Of a stretch of 64,000 nt of DNA, positions 37,508 to 48,821 are shown piece after piece. This stretch comes from Hofstenia miamia (taxonomy: Eukaryota; Xenacoelomorpha; Acoela). The stretch lies in the NCBI GenBank assembly GCA_004352715.1, contig SCFE01000092.1, forward strand, positions 111,078 through 175,077. Reading direction: 5' to 3'. The stretch's first letter is position 1, and every line of letters starts with the position of its first letter. Made by a program: the position numbers and the translations under genes. Under the pieces are notes generated by a model, which saw nothing but the letters and a program-made list of their open reading frames with translations, had not been told where the DNA came from and did not search any database.

Positions 37508-37702
37508 GTAAGGAAGTGCATTGAAAAGATTCCCGCGTCAAGCATTTGATTTGATTAAAAAATTTAATTAAAGTTTTATTAAGTCAACTTCGTTTCGCGC
37601 TTTTAATTAAATTGATTGCTTGGTCGTAGATCATTGATTAAAAAATCGCTGTCTACCACGGTGAACACATTGCCTTTACTTTACTTGATTAACTTGTTTT
37701 AG
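37508..37702 (+). other. Intron 1 of the Lhx3/4-like gene
   Basis: 195-bp phase-1 intron with GTAAGG donor and TTGTTTTAG acceptor. It contains several TTAATTAA/TTAATTA words, possible homeodomain binding sites. Confidence 0.8.
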
Positions 37703-37886
37703 CTGGCAATGGACCCATTTCCTCTTGCGGCCTATGTGGCGACGAAATATTCGAGCAGATAGTATTCAGTATCGGCGATCTACAATGGCACGCTAAGTGT
37801 CTCATATGCTGTCAGTGTGGAAGTCTTCTAAGAGATAAATGCTTTTTCAAAGCCAACAGCTTATACTGTAAAGAAGACTTTTTCAG
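37703..37886 (+). CDS. LIM-homeobox protein (Lhx3/4-like), coding exon 2: LIM domain 1
   Basis: Lhx3/4 (Drosophila Lim3) proteins are nuclear transcription factors that specify motor neurons and, in vertebrates, pituitary cells; their LIM domains bind cofactors such as LDB/Chip. The exon encodes residues 17-78. LIM1 has all eight zinc ligands with canonical spacing: C25, C28, H46, C49, C52, C55, C72, D75 (C-x2-C-x17-H-x2-C-x2-C-x2-C-x16-C-x2-D). The YCKEDFFR end is typical of the LIM1-LIM2 junction in LIM-HD proteins. Splice sites are TTTTAG|CT and TTCAG|GTAAAT. Codon 78 (Arg) is split across intron 2 (778 bp). Assignment to the LIM-homeobox family is firm; Lhx3/4 rests mostly on LIM2. Confidence 0.93.
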
Positions 37887-38271
37887 GTAAATTTATATTT
37901 TAAATTATTTATCTTATTTCCGGTATTCCTATTTCGGCATCACTTGTAGTTCGTATTATATTAGGGATTTTTTAAGCTTACAATTCCTTGATTTTTTCAT
38001 CTTCAAATTGTGTATAATTTATAAATGTAACATATTATCATTCTTGTATTGATTATTATTATTAATTGTTAACAAATGTGAGCAAAGCAGATTAGCGATA
38101 ATAACAAAATGTGAAAATTTAATAAAAAGTTTTACTCACATTTATAAACATTTTTGCAAATTTCAATTAGTAATATTACAATAATTGCAGTTAGTTAATT
38201 CTAATACCTTTAATGAGATACCTATGCAACAAATGATGAAAATTTTTATATTTAAGTAAGGTATTACATTT

Positions 38272-38316
<45 letters not shown>

Positions 38317-38664
38317 TATTTATACATGTATGTTCATATATTGTATAAGCATACATAAAGATATTTTTAAACATTTTTAAAAATTTGATAATGAAAATTT
38401 TGTTTCAAGGAGTTAACGAATTTTGCATTTAAAAATGTTTATTGTAGAAACAGAATATATGACGAAAAATCCCAATTATCATGTAGATTTTAAAATAGGA
38501 TAATATACAAAACAGTCATAGAACCAAAGTTGTATAATATCCACTTATTTTTAGGAATTTTACTTTCAAGATTTGAATTATTCACAATAAATATTTTTTA
38601 ATAAGCATATTACGAAACATAATTTTACGAAATTCGAATGTAGAGCTCAATTGATAAATTTTAG
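37887..38664 (+). other. Intron 2 of the Lhx3/4-like gene
   Basis: 778-bp phase-2 intron separating the two LIM domains, with GTAAAT donor and ATTTTAG acceptor. It holds a TA microsatellite at 38278-38314. Confidence 0.8.
38278..38314. repeat. (TA)n microsatellite in intron 2
   Basis: Pure TA tract within the intron between the LIM-domain exons. Confidence 0.95.
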
Positions 38665-38867
38665 AGTATTTGGGAATAAGTGCGCCAGTTGCAAGAAAGG
38701 CATCGCACCAACAGAAATCGTGCGGCGGGCAAACGATTACGTTTATCACCTGGGCTGCTTCGAATGTCTCATGTGTCACACGCAGCTGGAAACGGGCGAT
38801 GAGTTCTTCCTCCTCGATAATCAGAAACTGGTCTGCAAAACGGACTACCACGCTGCGAAGCAAAAAG
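38665..38867 (+). CDS. LIM-homeobox protein (Lhx3/4-like), coding exon 3: LIM domain 2
   Basis: This exon encodes residues 78-145 plus one base. LIM2 ligands are C84, C87, H106, C109, C112, C115, C135 and D138 with spacing C-x2-C-x18-H-x2-C-x2-C-x2-C-x19-C-x2-D. The segments VRRANDYVYHLGCF, TGDEFFLLDNQKLVCKTDY and the closing AAKQK follow the Lhx3/4 pattern (VRRA-x-D-x-VYHL, TGDEF, AKQ) rather than Lhx1/5 or Lhx2/9. The acceptor is ATTTTAG at 38664, the donor AAAAAG|GTACCT at 38868. In relatives the homeodomain follows within about 15 residues of AKQ, so it must lie on a later exon. None was recognised in this window, so the gene is probably incomplete here. Confidence 0.93.
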
Positions 38868-39792
38868 GTACCTTTTCATAATTATCAATTCCCAAGCATT
38901 ATTATTTCATCGAGTCACTAATTTGCTATTAGCATGCATCCATTAAACATATTTTACAATAATATTTTATTAATAAAAATATTTGCCATTTTAAATAGTG
39001 CAGTAGAGTCCATTATCGATTTGGACATTTTATGTATCTTTGTATTCATTTCTTCCCTAAAAAACCATAATTTTTCACATAATAACCATCAAATTATATT
39101 TAAGTTTGTAAACACTTCGAAATTGGAACAAAGCATCTGCTTTTTGTTTACTATTTTTGTAAACTTAATTATAAAGTTGAGTACATTTTAGCAATTCACT
39201 TTTTCCGATTGTTTTAATAAATAGATATTTTTTTGTTATAATGATGTGAAGTTTTTTTTGGGGGTCATATTGCATTGCATTTTGGAATTGAACACATCAA
39301 AAATTTTTTGAAATTCTTGAAAGAATGATTCTCAAGTTTTGTTTAAGTTTCTAAAAATACCTGAATTTTCAGTTCGAAAATGAAGCACAATTAAGTTTAA
39401 TAATTTTACTATTTTAAGCGCGTAATGCATTCAATAAAATTAATTGTGATAAATTAATTTACTCTCTTCTGCAGGACAAAAGTTTAGGGAATCGAATGCC
39501 ATTAGAAAGTAAATTCGTAAACGTCAATTTCCCAATCGCTTAAAATCCTTTGCAATGAAATAAATATATTTTGTTTGTTACACTTTCGAGAAGCTTTCCT
39601 GAATTTCGTCCAAAAATTATTATATAATTTCAAATTTCTCATTCATTAATTGCCAAATATGTCATAAACATGTGATAATTTATCCTAATACAATTACCAA
39701 GTTTTTTATTTAGGAAATCAAAAAAATAGAAAGATTGAAACATCAATATTAATTATTTTATAAACAGGATTTTGTATAAATTTAAAGCACAA

Positions 39793-39794
<2 letters not shown>

Positions 39795-39829
<35 letters not shown>

Positions 39830-39853
39830 CATAAATATATATATATATATATA
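39795..39853. repeat. (TA)n microsatellite, interrupted
   Basis: TA tract with a CATACATAAA interruption. Confidence 0.95.
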
Positions 39854-39882
39854 AATAAAAAAGATGTATAATTATATATTAC

Positions 39883-39884
<2 letters not shown>

Positions 39885-39938
<54 letters not shown>
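39885..39938. repeat. (TA)n microsatellite
   Basis: TA tract with a single C interruption, 31 bases after the previous one. Confidence 0.95.
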
Positions 39939-42900
39939 AATATTATAGTAGAATTTATTAGAATATAACATTTGACATGTCAAAGCTTGATCTTAAAATT
40001 TCACGAGCTTCCATAATGAATCTTACAATTATTTTTCAATATTATATTCACTGGCATGTCCAGTAGAAAAAAGTGAATGATATGTTCATTGTTTAGATTA
40101 TATTCGAACATTAAAATTTAAAAAAAACGCATAGAACAAAGATATTATTAGCAAATGCATAATCTAGACCCTTCTATTTTCTTTGTCATTAACATATAAT
40201 AACATAAGTATAGGTATGCAAAGGATAATTCTTAAATTCTATTTTACTCATTGGCATAGGTCTCAGTAATAATGATAGTTTAATTAATTTCAGTTAAGAA
40301 GATACCAATCAATAAAATCCATAATTTTCCAAATTTCTATTTTATTTGCTTCAAAAATATGCAATATCGAATTTCAGTTGTTTTCTAAAATTCATCAGTT
40401 TAATGCTAATTAAGCTTATTTAACAATGATGCTTCAAAATTACCTTAATTAATTTTGTTATTTTTTATGAAAAAAATCACTTTTTAAACTAGTTAAATAG
40501 AATATAATTAACAAATTAACTCAAATAGTTAAAAATAATTGATTAATATTATAAATAGAAAACCAAATTTCTACTTAAGTAAATTACAACAAAAAATAAA
40601 AAGATTCTTTTTTAACAAAACGGTTAAGAATTTATTTACTACGTCAATCATGTTTTTCTAAAAAAAGCATTACTTCCTGCATTCAGGAATCCATAACAAA
40701 AGCAACATGGAAATTATTAGTGATTGTCTTAAATATTATGAAACAAAGGCTTAGTATGCAAAGCAAGAAAAAAATTTAACAGATGAGATTTGATTGATTA
40801 TACAAGTTATGGAATAGCTTAGTAAAATGGAATGATTTTGCTCCAAATAATTGACTACCTTAAGTAGGAAAATATTCACGAAACATCTTAACATCTTTAA
40901 GTATATGCTTAGTTATGTAAACGTTGTCTTAGACATTTTTGAAAAATACGCATCATAATAAGCAATGTTATAAATAAAACAGTTTCCCTCAGAGTCCCAC
41001 CCTAGAAAATTGTTTTGAATTTTTGCGAAGGTTTTGCTAATGTTGTGGAATTTTGGTAAAATTTTCGATTATGCATTTTTGGCATACTTTTGGTAAATTT
41101 TGGCCAGTTATCCAAAATTTAGCAAACACTATTTAGTTGTTGCATGGAAAGGCTTTCTAGATTGTGAACAAAATACTGTAGTTGTTGCGAAGATGTATTG
41201 CGCGACATATTAAGCAAAATTATGAGGAAATTGAAAATATCTAAGCAATAAAAGTGAAGGAAATTATTGATTTCGAAAATTAAGCAAGCTTGCCGACATA
41301 TTTAGAGGCAGATTTCTTTACAATAATGTTATATAGATACATCAAAATATAATTTTTGTTCCTCATAGAGTCCACAGGAATTGCAACTAAGTGCTATAGA
41401 AAAAAATTTTTGGAGTAATAGAAAATTTACCTTTTATGAGTTTCTGCATGAATGATATCTCGTAGGTGTTTTCCAACAAAAGAATTAATTAAGTGTGCAA
41501 AGAACAATCTACTTTTATTTACCTGAACCAAAGAAAACAACATGCTTTTCTAACTCCATTAAAATGAAGGAACCTGCATTTATAAGAAAGAAAGTTTTAA
41601 TTCCAAAAAATAAAGGAAACCGATTATTTACCACGACAATTGGACGTCTGCCTCTTTATGTAAATCTTCTGTCGTTGTTAAAGTTATTAATTGTAAAAGA
41701 AAACTTTAAAAATTATATCATAATATGAAGAATCAATAAAAAATTTACAAGCTGATATATTTTAAAGAATTGCTGCTAAAGGTACAATTTCAATAGATAA
41801 TCTTAATAAAAAAGAATGAAAAATGTTGAATCCATTAAAACAAAGTACTTTTAAGGAATTGATAAATTTTCAATCTTACAAGTTCACTAATCTACATGAA
41901 GTTGTAAAATGAACATTTAATGAAATCTTTTATTTTTGTGATTACAAATTTATTACGGTGTACGTTTGAATTTAAAGAAAACTTGTACATTATGTTATTT
42001 ATTGTCCAAAGCTTTGAAAATAAATTGTGAAATGAAGTAATTCAACAAAAATTTTCTTCATCTCTAATTAAGTTTATGAAGTTGATAAAAAGGTAAAGTT
42101 CACTATTTTCATTCGTTTTTACATACCAGCACTTTGATCCATTTGATAATTTCATAAGGACTCCGTTTTAATTTGTTTTTTGAGCTTTCTTGTTGATTGT
42201 ACTTCTGCTTAATTTCAACATCTCGTTTTGCAAAGTATTCAACTAATTTTGGAAAGAACTATTTATTCGCAGAAGATATAAATAATAAAATATTTCTATG
42301 ACATCAATAAAATTCCCAAAAAACTAAAATTGTGAAGATAACTAAATTTCAAAAAATGGTAGGAGGCAGAACAAAAAATGCAACTGAAGTAATTATAAAA
42401 TGTATTTGAAAATTTTAGTATTTATCGTAAATTATGAAAAATGAAATAGATTACATGTTGGTGAAAGAAGCGATTTAAGGAGGGATATTCTTTGTGAAAA
42501 TATTGAGAATGCTACGATGTCATTAAAATTGTTGCACCCCACCCATTACTAACTTGAAAAATTAAAAAACAGTTTTTTAGTATACAGGGTGAATCACTAC
42601 CATCCAGGTTTGATTGTCTACATGTATTCGAAAATGACTGTCAGTCTGAAGATTGGCCTAAATTCATATATTCTTGATGTTTTCTGTTATTAAAATAGCT
42701 AATTGATATTTCTTTATCTTTGCTTATTTTTATTCAAATGAAGTGGACAGAAATAAGTTTTTTTGAGTTAAACTTCAATTCATATTTACTTATATTGCTT
42801 ATACGACATTAAATACAGTTTTCACAAAGCTGCTATGATTGATCTTTGTTACCTTATTAATTTCTTGCTGGTAACATTATTCTGACAACTCAGAGTATAA

Positions 42901-45900
42901 GAAGTTGGAAAGAAAATAACAAAAACAATTATTTGAAACAAGCTTACTGAACTATTAAATATATTACTGTTAGACTTCTACTAATTGGAAAACTATATTC
43001 AATCACATTGTTAAATAAATTAATGAAAATTTTGATTAAGAGTCAAAGCAAATTTATTGCTCAATGTATACAAAAAATATATAAACTATCACATGACAAA
43101 AGAAAAAGAAAATATAAACAAATATTTAACTACAATTAATATGTACCATATATACGAATATAATCAATGTTTGTTTGAATGTTTGTGTAGATGCTCAATG
43201 TTGGATGTATGTTTCGAATGCATGAAGTGTATTACCGTCCCCTAATATATATTGTTTTATAAGAAGAAACAGTTATAATTTTTTTCTAAACGTCTTATAG
43301 TTTTTTTCTTTTCGCGTATCATAATCTAAATTATGCCACAATTTAATTGATATGTGTGAAAGCCATTAGAATTTTTATCTAAACACGGAAATTTTTGCGA
43401 TCGCTCATTTAATTTAATATAGTCATTAAGGAAAAGGAGAGATGTTTGTAGAGATTACCAAATCGCAAAAATATTCTAAATGCATTTAAATTTATATTCA
43501 ATTTTTTAAAAGAGTAGTGCATATCTTCAAATTCAAATATTTATGTGTGGTATATAAACAGTTTCTGCTGTAAATTTTGCAAACTTCAAACTTATTTTAT
43601 GGTATGGATGCACATACTAATCAGGGAATTTGAATTGCATGTTTTTAATACTACAAATATATTCTCAAATTAATTTTATTAAAAATTGAACTCGTTAACC
43701 TATGTATAGCATCACGATGCTTGGAGGAAATATGAGTTTTTCAGTTTAAGGCATTTTCTCTATAATTGATTTTTAAAAATAATGGCAAAGATCACAAGAC
43801 AATAGCGGATACTTTATTTAAAATATCTGTAAATTTAATGGAATTTATGGCTTCACAGTTAATCGCATTAATCACTCTAAATTGCAAGGTATTTGTGCAA
43901 CTTTGAATAAGGATTAAGTGTAATTTCTCTTAGATTTTGGAATTTTTATGTTACTAAACTTAAAAAATAGTCAAAATAGAATTATTTATGCGAAACTTTC
44001 CGCATGATTCGTCGAATGAAGCTTGCAGTTTTCACTGATGTGAAGCCTTTGAATGAATTTGATATCGCAATCCAGGGATGCAAAGAAATTTTCAGGAAGA
44101 ATGATTTAAAAGTTTTTGTACAATAACAGTTTTTTAAAACACAAACTTGAAAATTAAAGGAATTCGTCATACATCAGTAAAAACTCAATGGAGTGAAATT
44201 GCTATTCCCCTTTGAATAGTTAGCACATAAACGGCTTTATAGTTTCTCCACAATCAATAATTCTAAATTATCATTTGAAAAAATGATGTAAAGTAATGAA
44301 AACTCATTTGAGTACCAATATTAAAATATGTAGCAAAGATGCCAAAAAGAGTTTGAAAATGGTGTAGTACTTCAAAAAAATCTATTTTACTTCTTTTCTT
44401 GTGAACTCCTCTTGTTTGCTTGCAAAATGAGTTGGTTGTTTTGCGGTCAATGTAATGATTGTATGAACACAAACGTGAAGATATTTTGTGATAATCTTTA
44501 ATTTAAAACAATTCGTTACTTATTTTCAAGAACAATTTATTGCTTCATTTCGTCATTTGTACTGCAAATCACCAGGCTTTGATTAAAGTAGGCCTTGAAA
44601 AAACACAAAATTTTAACCAACATGTATTTAAAGAAGATAAATATACAAATTGTGTACAGTGGAATATTATTTTCATGAGGGTTACATTCCAAAAAAATTA
44701 TGGTAGCGATTGCAAGTTTTTGAATAGAAATTAAAAGTTATTGTCTTAGCTAATTCTTGCGTGATGAGATTAGGATTTCTGAATCTAAATCGGATCTCAA
44801 ATATGTGCGGCAACCTGGGGTGGATTACTGGCACAAATGATTTTAATCCTCAACAAATCTGTCAAATCATAAATTGAGTACAAACTTGTATGAGCCAACA
44901 ATACCTAGAACTACAAAATTTAGTCACATTATCAGACCTACAAAATGATCCTGAAATTAGAGCAAATACTAAACAAATTTTTTTCATGAAATCCTCATCC
45001 AATGAAACAGGAATTTTCTATAAGAATTTTTTGGCTTATCTCATACGTGGAGAATACTTATTTTTGTCATAAAATGTCCCATATCCCATGGGAAGCTTAC
45101 AAAATACAGATGAACAATTTTCTTGTCTAAGTAACTTATGTCTGTAAACTTGCTCTTGAACTAAATTAAATCAAAAATTGCCATTATTTGATTTAAACAC
45201 AATTTGCAACATAATGGTAGTCTAGTGCAGAAAATGATCATTCATGTGCACAAACCCGTAATTACTTTTAACTTATAAATATTCTCTTCCTTAGTGTTCA
45301 AACTTGGTTGCGATCATTTTTAAATAACTTAATCTCGATGTTTGGTGTAATATTTTTGTTTCAAATTTTAGTCAGCATTTAATTAGATGATTAGATATAC
45401 TAGAACTGGTCTCATGTTTTTAATTCTTCTCGATAGTTGCCTAATAGAAAAACCAATACAATCTTTACCACAGGCGCATTTTATTTGGTAAATTATATTT
45501 ATAGTTTCTCAGTTGTAAATTTTTATTTGAATTTAGTTCTTAGTTTCTCATTGCTATTTGTAAATCTAACTTTTTCTTTAATTGATGATATTTTTCTTAG
45601 TTCTTTGATCATGTTTTCAGTGTGGAGTCCTCTATATTAGATCTCAAAACAATGTTCATAATTAGTTTGATTGTTTTTTTGATCTTTTGTTCTTAATTAA
45701 AATGTCTTCTAATGATTTCTTAATATATCGATATATCTTAAGTTTTCCTATTTCTTGGTTAATTGTTCTATGCGTGCTACAATTGTCAAATATTCGATGA
45801 ATACATCCTATAATTAAAGATATTTTGTAATTTCAAGGCGTGTTTGAGGTGTACTTCAATAACAATCTTGTGTCTGTGAATTTCTAAATTGTCATCATTT

Positions 45901-46012
45901 TTTTCTCAAAGTCATTTATTCATAAATTAAACTTAATATACTTACCACTTTTAAAATTTAGAAAATTATAATTATTATTGTAAAATCTAGTAAATTTAAA
46001 GGGAATAATTTG

Positions 46013-46062
46013 TAAAGAAACTGACGATGACTTTGTAAGTCGAAATATATCTGCATGTTCTT
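46013..46062 (+). ncRNA. Hammerhead-ribozyme-like motif (best of three)
   Basis: Core CTGACGA at 46021-46027 matches the hammerhead CUGANGA box. One T follows, then stem II GACTT/AAGTC (46029-46033 with 46037-46041) and loop TGT. Next come GAAA at 46042-46045, a 2-bp stem III (AT with AT, loop AT) and C46051 as the predicted cleavage base. Stem I could form from AAGAA before the core and TTCTT at 46058-46062, with an asymmetric internal loop. This is the short-stem-III type I architecture known from Penelope-like retroelements. The extra T between CUGACGA and stem II departs from the textbook core and may impair cleavage. Confidence 0.45.
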
Positions 46063-46119
46063 ATTAAGTTTAAGTAAGCTCCTTAAAAACAACACATTAT
46101 TCAATATAAATACGCTGAA

Positions 46120-46350
46120 GATCTTAATTATTTTATGCTAAGCATTTTAAGTACTGGGTGCCACTCACTAAATGAATATATTTTAATCAAGAAAGCCGGC
46201 TGAGAAGTTGTATTTTCGGCTGGGCCGGTTTTTAAACCAACTGTCACTTGCTTGGTGACTAACCAAAGAAATTGATTCTGACTGTTTAAGGACGAAGCGG
46301 TCAGAAAAGGCAAAATATAAATGGACATGGGTAAAAAACTTAGGCACAAG
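46120..46350. other. GC-richer patch, no identified function
   Basis: Contains AAGCCGGCTGAG and GGCTGGGCCGG in AT-rich DNA. The minus strand is open for 73 codons but resembles nothing known. Possibly an old element fragment. Confidence 0.25.
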
Positions 46351-47269
46351 TCTATCTCAATTCATTTAAATTTATGCCAGTTATGCTATTTTTCATGATC
46401 GTTTCCAAACGAATATTTTAAATTTTACAATAAAATAGATTATTATAAAATTTAAAATACCACTTCACGCGGTTTTTAAAGCAACTCTGTCACTCGGCTC
46501 TTTACTGATATTTAAATGTTTCGCCTCATTATAAAGACACAAATATATTTTCAATACAAGGTTCCAACATTTCTCGCAAATTTGGATGCGAAGTGAGAAA
46601 ACTTTCGAGAAGTAATTTTTATGAAGCAAAATCTTCAGTTAAAAATATCAGTCTGCGTAAGATTCCTCTATTTGGACACATTTACAAAATTGTATTTCTA
46701 GCAAACATTTCAATTTGGATTCAATACTTAATACGACCTTGCATATATTCTAAATGAAATGTTTTACAACGTTAACATTCAAAGAAAACCACATGTATAA
46801 TATCGCAACAAGTTGTCATTCTTCAAAAAATGGTAACGATTGATTTTTGCGTCATGTTGAAGGGCGAAGAATCCAAAACGGACAGCTCGTGCAACACGTT
46901 TTGATTATCAGCATCGATTCAGTTTTTTATGATTTAAACTGATGTAATCAGTAAAAGAGTCAATCATCAAGTCTTTATAGATACGTTGTACAGTATACAG
47001 TGTATACTATATACCCTGATTTTTATATATCCTTTTTTTATAGAAATAGTTCCACTTAGTACTCAAAAAAATTTTCAAGCAGAATTTAAATTCATTAATA
47101 TATTTAGACATTAATATAGTAGCAAATAACAATTTCAAATGTCTTTTTTCAAAAATAATGATTAAATTTCAAGCAATACAATGAAGAATGCAATATTTCT
47201 TAAATCGGGGAAACTAAGCGCCCTTTTGTAACTAGGATCAATGAACATCTATCAAGTCATCAAATGTCA

Positions 47270-47549
47270 GAAAATATATATGAATTATCATCATGCTAAA
47301 AAACAATTTTAAAATAACAATGAAAACACCCAATACGAAGATTGCAGAAGCTTTAATAATTCAGAACCATAACAAAGATCAATTATTGAACAAGCAACAA
47401 AGTAATATGAGCATATTAAATTTATTTTAAGTGCATGAAAATTTAATCATATTAAATTTTAGTGTAATATTTTGTAAATAATATTCCCACAAATTTTGTA
47501 TTCTGATGAAAATTTTCAAATCGAAACCAGTTAACAATAAATTGAGCAC

Positions 47550-47556
<7 letters not shown>
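47270..47556 (+). repeat. Interspersed repeat, copy B, with hammerhead-like core
   Basis: Diverged copy of the unit at 26178-26499. Shared ordered words include GAAGCTTTAATA, TAGTGTA, TTGTAAAT-AT, CACAAATTTTG versus AACAAAATTTG, ATCGAAACC and TTGAGCACAAT versus CTGAGCACAAT. Like copy A it ends in a TA tract. The GC-rich 5' hairpin of copy A is not clear here. No coding potential. Confidence 0.5.
47503..47532 (+). ncRNA. Hammerhead-ribozyme-like core, copy B
   Basis: CTGATGA (47503-47509) is the exact canonical core. One extra A follows, then a stem of AATTT with AAATC (closing pair A-C mismatched, four A-T pairs) and loop TC. Then GAAA, a 2-bp stem III A-C/G-T with loop CA, and T47532 as the position-17 base. 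Layout is the same as at 26439 and 46021, including the extra base. The closing stem II mismatch suggests decay. Confidence 0.35.

Positions 47557-47586
<30 letters not shown>
47557..47586. repeat. (TA)n microsatellite
   Basis: Between repeat copy B and the perfect palindrome. Confidence 0.95.
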
Positions 47587-47587
<1 letters not shown>

Positions 47588-47594
<7 letters not shown>

Positions 47595-47643
47595 ATATAC
47601 ATAGTAATATATATATATATATATTACTATGTATATATACATC
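47588..47643. repeat. Perfect 56-bp palindrome
   Basis: The 28-base left arm begins GATGTATATATACATAGTAA and continues with alternating TA; the right arm is its exact reverse complement, with no spacer. It contains non-TA bases (GATG, CATAG) at matching positions, so it is not merely a TA tract. It can extrude as a cruciform. Confidence 0.95.
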
Positions 47644-48410
47644 GTATATTGCCGCATGAACTGTTACAAGTCAATTCCAATAGCTTGAGCTATTCCTAAG
47701 AAAATTGCTTCACAAAATGTATGGGCATAAGAATAGAAAACATTTCTTGCTTCCCACATAAGCATTATGCTAATATTATTTTCACTTAATTATATTCAGA
47801 AATAATAAAAGCTTTAAGTGCAAATAATGATATTATAATGATGGGAGAGTGGACAATTAATTTTTCAATTGTAAACATCAATCTATATTATTAAAATTTT
47901 TTAATCAACTTTTACTCTTAAGACAACGAACAATGGCGTCCCATCAAGACTTTCCCGCAAAATAAATAATTCAGAGAATATTTTTCAATTTTATACTTAA
48001 AAACTATATAGCTTATGCTAAAAATTTCCTTAATCATCATCGTATAAACACCATCCTTTAAATTAAGCCATTTACGACGACAAGACTCTGTTGACCCTTA
48101 TATTTAAAATAACATTTTTTCAAATTGATTATCAAGTTTGTGAATTAACTATCGAAGATATGTTGAAGAACACAAGAACAATTCATAAACGCAGTTATGG
48201 AAAAATTGTTCATTTTTATTATGAAATAGACAACGTGTCAAAATGAGATAATTTTAATATATTGAATTTCGACATATTTGATAAATTCTAGGAAAGGGTA
48301 TTGTTTCAGAGAAGTCTATATTTTGTTGAATATTTCACAGAACCATTCTTAACACTGTTCTTTATAAATTTAATTCGTTGGAATATTCTATCTGCCCAGA
48401 ATATTCAAAT
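47644..48410. other. AT-rich non-coding stretch
   Basis: No supported feature. Confidence 0.5.
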
Positions 48411-48419
48411 TTCGGTTTC

Positions 48420-48435
48420 GGGTCACTGGTGACCC
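48420..48435. repeat. Perfect hairpin GGGTCAC/GTGACCC
   Basis: Two 7-base arms separated by TG, in AT-rich DNA, 0.4 kb before a piggyBac coding remnant. Similar GGTCAC/GTGACC palindromes occur near the ends of some piggyBac-type elements, so this may mark the left part of that element. Inference; no matching right end was found. Confidence 0.4.
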
Positions 48436-48821
48436 TATGGTAGGTGAGAGCAAGAATGTTCATCAAGTTGCAAGCTCAGATAATTTAACTAAGGACTATC
48501 ATATAAAAGTAGATCACTCAGGATCACATTTACAAAGCATCCACTTAATTATCTGATTTCCTAACAAATAATGGGAGTCAACTAACAGGTAACAACATAT
48601 GTAACATGATGATATTTACTGTTAGGGAGTCATTCGCCTTTAACTAACTTTGCGGCATCACTTTGTTGGAATTATTGTGTTGTGACAGAAAGATCTAAAA
48701 TGAGTGCCATATATCTGAAATGAGTTCTGATGTGCTATATGCCTTGCTTGAATCAAACGAAATACAGTCGGTCTATAGGAGACAGAAAGTTTCGAGCAGC
48801 AATAATCAAACTGTAGTGTCG

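Larger units (their letters stand above)
38868..46004. other. Presumed long intron 3 of the Lhx3/4-like gene, first part
   Basis: No homeodomain exon (no WFQNRR-type coding) was recognised on the + strand. The DNA is AT-rich, with TA tracts at 39795-39853 and 39885-39938. Short frames such as 41495-41728 and 43057-43245 have AT-driven codon content and no domains. At 42581 the word TATACAGGGTG resembles one end of a mariner MITE without a partner. Confidence 0.45.

Noticed and set aside
38582-38863. 93-codon minus-strand frame over LIM exon 3
   Set aside because: Shadow of the conserved plus-strand LIM2 coding sequence; the same goes for the second plus frame at 38670-38921.
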